This document shows, in pieces, positions 1-5,301 of a stretch of 5,301 nt of DNA. Where the stretch lies: the NCBI GenBank assembly GCA_018991295.1, contig JAGKSZ010000186.1, positions 1 through 5,301 of the forward strand, read 5' to 3'. The notes under the pieces were generated by a model. It ran no database searches. It was not told where the DNA came from and saw only the letters and a list, made by a program, of their open reading frames with translations. Source of the DNA: Porphyrobacter sp. (GTDB lineage Bacteria > Pseudomonadota > Alphaproteobacteria > Sphingomonadales > Sphingomonadaceae). The position numbers and the translations under genes are program-made. Position 1 is the stretch's first letter. Each line of letters opens with the position of its first letter.

Positions 1-394
1 GCAGGTACATGCGCACCGGATCATCGGTGCGTTCACCCGTGGCGAGCTTCTTGTTGCCAGCGCGCGCATCCTTGGCCGGCCCCTTGCGTTCGCCATCATC
101 GTCTTCATCGTCATCATCTGCGACGATGTCCTCGGCCTCGCCATCTTCGCGGTCTTCGGCTTCAGCCTCGGCGTCTTCGTCGGTTTCGACGATCTGGACG
201 CCCATTTCGGAAAGCGCGGTCTGGATGTCCTCGATCTGGTCGGGGCTCATCTCACCCGAGGGCAGCGCCTCGTTCAGCTCGTCATAGGTGACATAGCCGC
301 GCTTTTTCGCCTTGCTGATCAGCTTCTTGATCGAAGCTTCATTGAGGTCGATCAGCGGGGCATCTTCCTTCTCGGCCATATTATTCGCAATCAT
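1..394 (-). CDS. rpoD: RNA polymerase sigma factor RpoD (housekeeping sigma-70), N-terminal part
   Basis: This is the 5' end of the primary sigma factor gene, which directs core RNA polymerase to housekeeping promoters. The gene runs off the left edge after 131 codons. Residues 12-70 are sigma region 1.1 (APLIDLNEASIKKLI, then GYVTYDELNEALP, then EDIQTALSEMGVQIVE), the autoinhibitory segment of primary sigmas. Residues 71-103 are a very acidic spacer with a run of Asp and Glu. The last visible residues (DDPVRMYL) are the start of region 1.2, so the reading frame is intact to the edge. Two in-frame ATGs are possible, at 394 (MIANNMAEKED) and at 379 (MAEKED). Neither has a good Shine-Dalgarno sequence. 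I chose 394 because related proteins, as I recall them, carry a few residues before the EDAPLIDL block; this choice is uncertain. It lies 56 bp downstream of dnaG in the same direction and is probably cotranscribed with it. Confidence 0.96.
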   Translation of the reverse strand, partial: MIANNMAEKEDAPLIDLNEASIKKLISKAKKRGYVTYDELNEALPSGEMSPDQIEDIQTALSEMGVQIVETDEDAEAEAEDREDGEAEDIVADDDDEDDDGERKGPAKDARAGNKKLATGERTDDPVRMYL

Positions 395-403
395 CCGTTA
401 CCG

Positions 404-429
404 GGCGGCCCGCCAGCGCAGGGGCCGCC
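404..429 (-). promoter_or_regulatory. GC-rich hairpin between dnaG and rpoD
   Basis: A perfect inverted repeat with 8-bp arms (GGCGGCCC at 404-411, GGGCCGCC at 422-429) encloses a 10-nt loop. In the dnaG-rpoD transcript it starts about 20 nt after the dnaG stop codon and ends 9 nt before the 394 rpoD start. No U-run follows it, so it is not a standard intrinsic terminator. In E. coli the dnaG-rpoD junction is an RNA processing site; a comparable role here (processing, mRNA stability or control of rpoD translation) is inference. Confidence 0.55.
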
Positions 430-450
430 TGTTGATCCCAAGTCCGCCGG

Positions 451-2325
451 TCAGGCGGTATCGTCACCCAAGGCCGCAGCGCCCGCCTTGCGGCGTCCGA
501 AGGCCTTCAATCTTTCTTCCACTGCCATGAGCTGTGTCCGCAAACGCGATTGTTCGGCAAACGATCCTTCCGGATCGCTGCCGAAACGGGCGATCGTGGC
601 CGCAAGCGCAGCCTCAAGCGCCGGCCTTTCGACCAGCAGCGACACAGCTTCAGCCAGTTCCTCGCACGCAGCGTCGGGATCGGTGCCATCATCAAGGAAG
701 GCGTAACGGATATCTGCCGACGGGGCGGGTTGGCTTTGCGTGGGTGTGCATATGGCGTGTGCGGTGTGCGAATCAAGCGTTTCTGCAAGTTCGAGGAGCG
801 ATTCGATCACAGGCGCGGCTTGCGGGGTGGCGCGGGCAAGGGTCGAAAGCGCCTCGGTGTGGCGCGAGATGGCCTGGGGATGGCGCGCAAAACCTGCCAG
901 CACGGCCTGCAACAATCCCGTGCGCTGGCCGCCTGACATGATCGCGGCAAGCCTTGTGCGCGCTTCTTCCGAAAGGCCGGGCGGGGGCATGGGGGCACCC
1001 CGCCATCCCCCCCGCTGGGCGCCCTGCTGACGCGGCTGCTGAGCAGGGCGCGGTGCGCGGGGCGGATAGGCAAATGCCGAGAACCGGTCGGACAATTCAC
1101 GCCGGTAAAGGCTCTTGATCTCAGGGTCCGCGATGGTGTCGACATGGGCCATCAGCCGCGCCTTCAATCCGGCCTTGGCCTCGGGCGTGGCAAGGGGCTG
1201 GGCATCGCGTTCAAAGGCCCACAGCGTGTCGATCAGGCTGGCAGGTTCGGCCAGCAGCTTTTCCATCGCCGCAGACCCTTGCGCCTTGATAAGATCGTCG
1301 GGATCGAGCCCTGCGGGCAGGCGCACGATCCCCAGTGATCGCATCGGCGCCAGCATCGGCAGCGCGCGCGCAATCGCCCGCATCGCCGCCCTTTGCCCGG
1401 CCGCATCGCCATCGAAACACAAGACCGGCACTTCAACCATGCGCCACAGCATTTCGAGCTGCATCTCGGTAAGCGCCGTCCCCAAAGGCGCGACCGCATC
1501 GGCAATCCCGGCATTGGCGAGCGCGATCACATCCATATAGCCTTCGACCACCACCACGCGCCCCGATTGGCGCGCAGCAGGCGCAGCGCGATGTAGGTTG
1601 TAAAGCGTGCGGCCCTTGTCGAACAGGTCGGTATCGGGCGAATTGAGATACTTCGCCACCCCGTCCTTCTTGTCGAGAATCCGCCCACCGAAGGCGATCA
1701 CCCGCCCGCGCGCATCCTGAATGGGCAGCATCACGCGCCCCCGGAAGCGGTCGTAGCGTTCGCCCTGCTCGTTTGCCGCACGCATCCCTGCGGCCTCCAG
1801 CATCTCCTCCCCGAATTGCGACAGGGCCCTGGGCAGCGCCTGCCGATCATCGGGCGCCCAGCCGAAGCCGAATTCGGCCATGACCTGCGGGGAAAAGCCG
1901 CGCCTTTGCAGGTATTCCCGCGCTGCCGAGCCGCTGGGGGAGGCAAGGCTGGTCATGAAAAATTTCTGCGCCGCCTCGGTCACGTCGATCAGGCTGGCGC
2001 GCTGTTCGGCGCGCTTGGCCATGACCGGATCGGGTGCGGGGACTTCCATTCCCGCTGCCGCAGCCAGTTCCTTGATCGCGTCCATGAACTGGAGGCCCTG
2101 GCTGTCCACCATCCACGAAATCGCATCGCCATGCGCCCCGCAGCCGAAGCAGTGGTAGAACTGCTTCTGGTCATTCACATAGAAACTGGGCGTCTTTTCT
2201 TCGTGGAACGGGCAACACCCCTTCCACTCGCGCCCCGCCCGCGTCAGCTTGACGCTGCGCTGGACAAGCGAAGACAGCGTGATCCGCGCACGCAGCTCGT
2301 CCTTCCATTGCGGGGTGATGGCCAT
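451..2325 (-). CDS. dnaG: DNA primase DnaG
   Basis: Primase makes the short RNA primers for lagging-strand synthesis and replication start, acting with the replicative helicase DnaB. The 624-residue protein is of normal family length and complete. The N-terminal CHC2 zinc-binding domain has its ligands at Cys38, His41, Cys59 and Cys62 (CPFH ... CFGC). The RNA polymerase core follows, with RFRGRVMLPI at 193-202. The Toprim domain carries the catalytic EGYMD at 261-265, DGDAAG at 305-310 and DPDD at 341-344. A Pro/Gln/Arg-rich linker at about 421-450 leads to the C-terminal part, where the DnaB-interacting domain is expected; I see no clear signature there. The ATG at 2325 gives the usual start (MAITPQWKDELRARI), although no good Shine-Dalgarno sequence precedes it. 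It lies between the GatB/YqeY gene and rpoD, as is common in alphaproteobacteria. Confidence 0.98.
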   Translation of the reverse strand: MAITPQWKDELRARITLSSLVQRSVKLTRAGREWKGCCPFHEEKTPSFYVNDQKQFYHCFGCGAHGDAISWMVDSQGLQFMDAIKELAAAAGMEVPAPDPVMAKRAEQRASLIDVTEAAQKFFMTSLASPSGSAAREYLQRRGFSPQVMAEFGFGWAPDDRQALPRALSQFGEEMLEAAGMRAANEQGERYDRFRGRVMLPIQDARGRVIAFGGRILDKKDGVAKYLNSPDTDLFDKGRTLYNLHRAAPAARQSGRVVVVEGYMDVIALANAGIADAVAPLGTALTEMQLEMLWRMVEVPVLCFDGDAAGQRAAMRAIARALPMLAPMRSLGIVRLPAGLDPDDLIKAQGSAAMEKLLAEPASLIDTLWAFERDAQPLATPEAKAGLKARLMAHVDTIADPEIKSLYRRELSDRFSAFAYPPRAPRPAQQPRQQGAQRGGWRGAPMPPPGLSEEARTRLAAIMSGGQRTGLLQAVLAGFARHPQAISRHTEALSTLARATPQAAPVIESLLELAETLDSHTAHAICTPTQSQPAPSADIRYAFLDDGTDPDAACEELAEAVSLLVERPALEAALAATIARFGSDPEGSFAEQSRLRTQLMAVEERLKAFGRRKAGAAALGDDTA

Positions 2326-2407
2326 GGGGGGTTATTGGGCTGCAAAGGGGCGCGTGTCGAGGCGCGGCAGGTGGGGATGTTGTGCAACCTGTGTGGATTA
2401 CCCCACC

Positions 2408-2511
2408 CCGTTCGCCCTGAGCTTGTCGGAAGCGAAGCTGGCCGGATGGCCAACGGCTGCACTTCTCTTGCGAAGAAAAGGACAGTGCTTCGACAAGCTC
2501 AGCACGAACGG
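2408..2511. repeat. Imperfect long inverted repeat of the sphingomonad REP-like type
   Basis: Two arms of 21 nt, at 2408-2428 and 2491-2511, are reverse complements at 19 of 21 positions, the mismatches being the adjacent bases 2415-2416. Both share the core CTGAGCTTGTCG. Past the core both arms continue with AAGC, the left one after one extra base. The arms flank about 62 bp that hold no gene. From memory, this core with a GTTCG flank is a very frequent short dispersed repeat in intergenic regions of sphingomonads and some other proteobacteria, often in head-to-head pairs like this one. The right arm begins 6 bp past the stop codon of the GatB/YqeY gene. It could form a hairpin in the transcript, but the long loop and absence of a U-run make a simple terminator unlikely. 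Confidence 0.8.
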
Positions 2512-2517
2512 ATTTTA

Positions 2518-2973
2518 TTACGAAAGCGCCGCCTTCACCAGTCCGCTTGCCAGCTTGCCATCAAGCACCGCGCCGTGGCGGGCCTTCAGTTCGGCCATCA
2601 CCGCGCCCATGTCCTTCATGCTGGAAGCGCCAAGGTCTGCCTTGATCGCCTCAATCGCGGCACGAGTGGCGGCCTCGTCCATCATTTGCGGCAGGAATTC
2701 CTCGATCACGGCAAGTTCTGCGCGTTCCACCGCGGCCAGTTCCACCCGGCCGCCTGCATCATACATCTCAATCGATTCGCGGCGCTGCTTGGCCATCTTC
2801 TGCAGAACGCTTGTAACCAGCACATCATCATCCGCAATCGGCGTGGCGGCGGTGCGTTCCTCAATGTCGCGGTCCTTGATCTTGGCGCTGATCTGGCGGA
2901 GCGCGGCGGTGCGGTCCTTCTCGCCCGCCTTCATCGCGGCGATGGTGGCGGCCTTGATATCGTCACGGATCAT
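2518..2973 (-). CDS. GatB/YqeY domain-containing protein
   Basis: This encodes a 151-residue protein of the YqeY family. It is related to the C-terminal tRNA-binding tail domain of GatB, the amidotransferase subunit that corrects Glu-tRNA(Gln) and Asp-tRNA(Asn). The stand-alone proteins are thought to act on tRNA or aminoacylation, but their exact role is not settled. Family marks are the N-terminal helix MIRDDIKAATIAAMKAGEKDR, the ALRQISAKIKDRDIE stretch, the central KQRRESIEMYDAGGR (about 63-76), LAVIEEFLPQMM (88-98) and the C-terminal tail MGAVMAELKARHG...DGKLASGLVKAAL. The frame is open upstream, but the ATG at 2973 is the right start: it gives the usual family N-terminus and has an AGGA Shine-Dalgarno sequence at 2983-2986, 9 nt upstream. 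It is the first gene of the dnaG-rpoD cluster and is divergent from carA. Confidence 0.93.
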   Translation of the reverse strand: MIRDDIKAATIAAMKAGEKDRTAALRQISAKIKDRDIEERTAATPIADDDVLVTSVLQKMAKQRRESIEMYDAGGRVELAAVERAELAVIEEFLPQMMDEAATRAAIEAIKADLGASSMKDMGAVMAELKARHGAVLDGKLASGLVKAALS

Positions 2974-3039
2974 GTGCGTATTTCCTGTGGATTGGGGTAT
3001 GGGGCGCGCCTCTAACGCAAATATCGCAGCCAGCCTAGG

Positions 3040-3068
3040 TTGACGCGGGGGGTGCTTGGCCCTAGCGG
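3040..3068 (+). promoter_or_regulatory. Candidate promoter of carA
   Basis: In the 143-bp divergent gap between the GatB/YqeY gene and carA, TTGACG at 3040-3045 matches a sigma-70 -35 box well. At 17 nt it is followed by TAGCGG (3063-3068), a poor -10 box. The leader to the carA ATG would be about 40 nt. I see no leader peptide, riboswitch or clear attenuator in it. No equally good promoter stands out on the opposite strand for the GatB/YqeY gene. Confidence 0.35.
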
Positions 3069-3116
3069 GCAAAACTTAGCAACATCGCTGGCAACACCCG
3101 CAAACGGAGCGCCCCA

Positions 3117-4304
3117 ATGGCCGACCCCGCAACTTTTCGTGCGCAACCTGCAGGGGCGACCGGAGTCCTCGTTCTGGCCGATGGCACGGTTGTCTGGGGC
3201 CGGGGCTTTGGCGCAGTGGGCGCAAGCGTTGGCGAGGTGTGTTTCAACACTGCCATGACCGGTTATCAGGAGGTGATGACCGATCCTTCCTATGCGGCGC
3301 AGATCGTCACCTTCACCTTCCCGCATATCGGCAATGTCGGCGCGAATGGCGAGGATGTGGAAAGCCGCGTGGAAGGCGCAGTGGGCTGCGTGGTGCGTGA
3401 AGACGTAACCGAGCCGAGCAATTTCCGCTCGATCGAGAAGTTCGCCGCGTGGATGGCGCGCAACGGCAAGATCGGGCTGTCGGGCATCGACACCCGCGCG
3501 CTGACCCGCCGCATCCGCCAGTCCGGCGCGCCCAATGCGGTGATCGCCCATGCGCCCGACGGCCATTTCGACATCGACGCGCTGCTGAAGCGCGCGCGCG
3601 AGTGGCCTGGGCTCGAGGGCATGGACCTCGCGGTGCGTGTCACCCGCGAGAAGCACGAGAACTGGGCGGGCGGCTACTGGACGCTCGGCAAGGGCTACGG
3701 CCGCGCGCCCTTCGACGCCAAGCCCCACGTGGTGGCGATCGACTATGGCTCCAAGGACAACATCTTCAGGAACCTCGTGAAGGCAGGCGCGCGGGTGACG
3801 GTGGTGCCGGCCAAGACCTCGTTCGACGAGATCATGGCGCTGAAGCCCAACGGCGTGTTCCTCTCGAACGGCCCGGGCGACCCGGCGGCGACCGGCGAAT
3901 ATGCCGTGCCCGTCATCAAGGCGCTGCTCGAGGCCGACATGCCGATCTTCGGCATCTGCCTCGGCCACCAGCTCCTCGCGCTCGCGGCGGGGGCCAAGAC
4001 CATCAAGATGCACCAGGGCCACCGCGGCGCGAACCACCCGGTCCAGCGTGTGGGCGAGGGCTGGGGCGAAACCGCGGGGCTGGTCGAGATCACCTCGATG
4101 AACCACGGCTTCGCGGTGGATGCGGCGAGCCTGCCGGAAGGGGTGGAGCAGACCCACGTCTCCCTCTTCGACGGAACGAATTGCGGCATCGCGATCCGGG
4201 GGAAGAAGGCCTTCGCGGTGCAGTATCACCCCGAGGCCTCGCCGGGGCCGCAGGACAGCTTCTATCTGTTCGAGAAATTCGTGGGCGGGCTGCGCCATGA
4301 ATGA
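3117..4304 (+). CDS. carA: Carbamoyl-phosphate synthase small (glutaminase) subunit
   Basis: CarA hydrolyses glutamine and passes ammonia through a tunnel to CarB, which makes carbamoyl phosphate for pyrimidine and arginine synthesis. The 395-residue length is normal. The N-terminal CPSase small-chain domain shows FNTAMTGYQEVMTDPSY (43-59) and SGIDTRALTRRIR (122-134). The class I glutamine amidotransferase domain begins near VVAIDYGSKDNI (205-216), has the oxyanion loop NGPGDP (251-256), the nucleophile Cys281 in GICLGHQ, and the catalytic His371 and Glu373 in VQYHPEA. All catalytic residues are present. The ATG at 3117 has GGAG at 3106-3109 as its ribosome binding site. The stop overlaps the next gene by 8 bp. 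Codon use changes near codon 160: His is CAT in all three codons before it and CAC in nine of ten after it, and Leu shifts from mostly CTG to mostly CTC. This suggests a recombinant gene. Confidence 0.98.
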   Translation: MADPATFRAQPAGATGVLVLADGTVVWGRGFGAVGASVGEVCFNTAMTGYQEVMTDPSYAAQIVTFTFPHIGNVGANGEDVESRVEGAVGCVVREDVTEPSNFRSIEKFAAWMARNGKIGLSGIDTRALTRRIRQSGAPNAVIAHAPDGHFDIDALLKRAREWPGLEGMDLAVRVTREKHENWAGGYWTLGKGYGRAPFDAKPHVVAIDYGSKDNIFRNLVKAGARVTVVPAKTSFDEIMALKPNGVFLSNGPGDPAATGEYAVPVIKALLEADMPIFGICLGHQLLALAAGAKTIKMHQGHRGANHPVQRVGEGWGETAGLVEITSMNHGFAVDAASLPEGVEQTHVSLFDGTNCGIAIRGKKAFAVQYHPEASPGPQDSFYLFEKFVGGLRHE

Positions 4305-5025
4305 AAAGATAATTCCTTACTTAACGACATTTTACTTCTTAAATTCTAAAGGTTTTACTGACTTTCCTCCAGGATACAGTCGAGATAAAAAGATTGTGGA
4401 ATATATAAGGTCGAAACTTTTGGAATATTATAGTGATTTTGTTGATGATTTCGGTTCTGAGATAGACAGAATTGCGCATATTCAATTTGAAAAGATGGTA
4501 TCTACAAAATGCCTAAAAAAAGTTGAAGATGATTTCGCTGGATCATACTATAAATATCTGTCGGGTAATTATGATGGCTACCGGTCGTCCTCATTGAATC
4601 AGGCCATTGCGTCTAGGTATAATGAAATTGGCCCATCATTCATGACGGATGTTTTGTCTGCAATAATAAGAGAAGATAATTCGCAGGTTGTGGAGGCTGC
4701 GCCGGCGGCTGATCGAGTTGTTCCATTGAATCATAATGATCCCGCTGCATCTTCCTTAAAACAGCAGGCCGCTCAATTTGTCGAAGATCTCAAGTCTGCA
4801 AATGATTTGGGAAACTTAAACGCAGTTGAGCGGGATGTCGCCATATACGAGGCATTTCAATTAAGCGATTTGTTGCATCAGCCAGCGGTCCGAGCGAGCG
4901 AAGTTGAGGCTCGGTCGATAAGATTATTGAAATGGGTTGCTGAAGCTGCGGGAAGTGGGTTGATCGGAGCGGCCGCCTTGGCGCTTCTTGCTGCGATTGC
5001 AGCGTTCTTTGGCTTCCCGCTGTGA
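4297..5025 (+). CDS. Unrecognised accessory protein with C-terminal membrane helix, inserted between carA and carB
   Basis: I do not recognise the family of the N-terminal part of this 242-residue protein. Residues 1-125 are rich in aromatic and charged residues (FYFLNSKGF, SKLLEYYSDFVDDF, SYYKYLSGNYDGYR) and look like a mixed, mostly helical soluble domain with no catalytic motif I can name. Residues 131-152 form an Ala/Pro linker. Residues 153-215 are predicted helical (KQQAAQFVEDLKSAND, AVERDVAIYEAFQLSDLL). Residues 217-239 are a hydrophobic Ala/Leu/Ile-rich helix ending three residues before the stop, so the protein is probably tail-anchored in the inner membrane with the N-terminal domain in the cytoplasm. 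There is no signal peptide. G+C is about 34% over 4321-4680 and about 51% over 4681-4980, against 63-69% in carA, which points to transfer. The ATG at 4297 overlaps the carA stop region by 8 bp, and no strong Shine-Dalgarno sequence precedes it, so translation is probably coupled to carA. An upstream in-frame extension lies inside carA and is not credible. Confidence 0.85.
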   Translation: MNEKIIPYLTTFYFLNSKGFTDFPPGYSRDKKIVEYIRSKLLEYYSDFVDDFGSEIDRIAHIQFEKMVSTKCLKKVEDDFAGSYYKYLSGNYDGYRSSSLNQAIASRYNEIGPSFMTDVLSAIIREDNSQVVEAAPAADRVVPLNHNDPAASSLKQQAAQFVEDLKSANDLGNLNAVERDVAIYEAFQLSDLLHQPAVRASEVEARSIRLLKWVAEAAGSGLIGAAALALLAAIAAFFGFPL

Positions 5026-5047
5026 ATCTCGCTCGTCACTTGACGCG

Positions 5048-5060
5048 GTGCAAATTGCAC
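5048..5060. promoter_or_regulatory. 13-bp palindrome upstream of carB (operator-like)
   Basis: GTGCAA and TTGCAC form perfect 6-bp arms around a single A, in the 58-bp gap between the inserted gene and carB. The palindrome overlaps the end of TTGACGCGG at 5040-5048, whose TTGACG resembles a -35 box; the hexamer 17 nt on (TGAACC) is a weak -10. The stem is too short and the loop too small for a terminator, and no T-run follows. A regulator site for a separate carB promoter is possible but unproven. Confidence 0.35.
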
Positions 5061-5083
5061 TCTGAACCAAAAAGAAACTGATC

Positions 5084-5301
<218 letters not shown>

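Noticed and set aside
90..130. Trinucleotide-like repeat in rpoD
   Set aside because: The GTCTTCATCGTCATCATC run simply encodes the acidic Asp/Glu spacer of RpoD on the minus strand.
1816..3015. 399-codon open frame on the plus strand
   Set aside because: It runs antisense through dnaG, the repeat-bearing gap and most of the GatB/YqeY gene, with no recognisable domain.
2974..3072. 33-codon N-terminal extension of the GatB/YqeY protein
   Set aside because: The family normally starts at MIRDDIK-like sequence, and the ATG at 2973 has a good ribosome binding site; the extension is unlike any family member I know.
4120..4296. N-terminal 59-codon extension of the inserted gene
   Set aside because: It overlaps the carA glutaminase domain in another frame, has Arg/Ser-rich shadow-like sequence, and the composition changes to the foreign type only after 4297.
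3012..4298. 428-codon open frame on the minus strand opposite carA
   Set aside because: It is antisense to a complete, motif-bearing carA, and its His/Arg/Ala-rich product is typical of shadow frames in high-G+C genes.
3449..4300. 283-codon open frame in another plus-strand frame of carA
   Set aside because: The Arg/Ala/Gly-rich low-complexity product overlaps well-supported carA; it is a composition artefact.
5048..5060. Palindrome as an intrinsic terminator of the inserted gene
   Set aside because: The stem is only 6 bp with a 1-nt centre and no T-run follows, so it is better seen as a possible protein-binding site.
4297..5083. Insertion sequence or transposon carrying the extra gene
   Set aside because: No transposase, no terminal inverted repeats and no clear target duplication flanking the gene were found; homologous recombination fits better.

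Overview
The window looks like a chromosomal housekeeping region from a sphingomonad alphaproteobacterium, most likely of the Erythrobacter/Porphyrobacter group. This rests on G+C near 60-63% in the core genes, the order GatB/YqeY - dnaG - rpoD on one strand with carA - carB divergent from it, and the sphingomonad-like N-termini of RpoD, DnaG and CarB. The assignment comes from recall of family sequences; no search was run.

Left part, minus strand, read from right to left: a complete GatB/YqeY-domain gene (2973-2518), a 192-bp gap with an imperfect long inverted repeat of the sphingomonad REP-like type, a complete primase gene dnaG (2325-451), a 56-bp gap that encodes a perfect 8-bp GC-rich hairpin, and the first 131 codons of rpoD, which runs off the left edge. 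This is the alphaproteobacterial form of the macromolecular synthesis operon, linking translation fidelity, primer synthesis and the housekeeping sigma factor.

Right part, plus strand: a divergent control region (2974-3116), complete carA (3117-4304), an unrecognised A+T-rich gene of 242 codons (4297-5025), a 58-bp gap with a 13-bp palindrome, and the first 72 codons of carB, which runs off the right edge. CarA and CarB form carbamoyl-phosphate synthetase, which feeds pyrimidine and arginine synthesis.

The item most worth attention is the gene wedged between carA and carB. It starts inside the carA stop region (8-bp overlap). Its first ~128 codons are about 34% G+C and the rest about 51%, with the step falling at an Ala/Pro linker. 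It ends in a C-terminal membrane helix. The second item is that codon usage inside carA changes sharply near codon 160, suggesting that the 3' part of carA came in by recombination, perhaps with the extra gene. Together these suggest a recombination-delivered, operon-riding accessory gene with a variable N-terminal domain and a membrane-anchoring C-terminal module.
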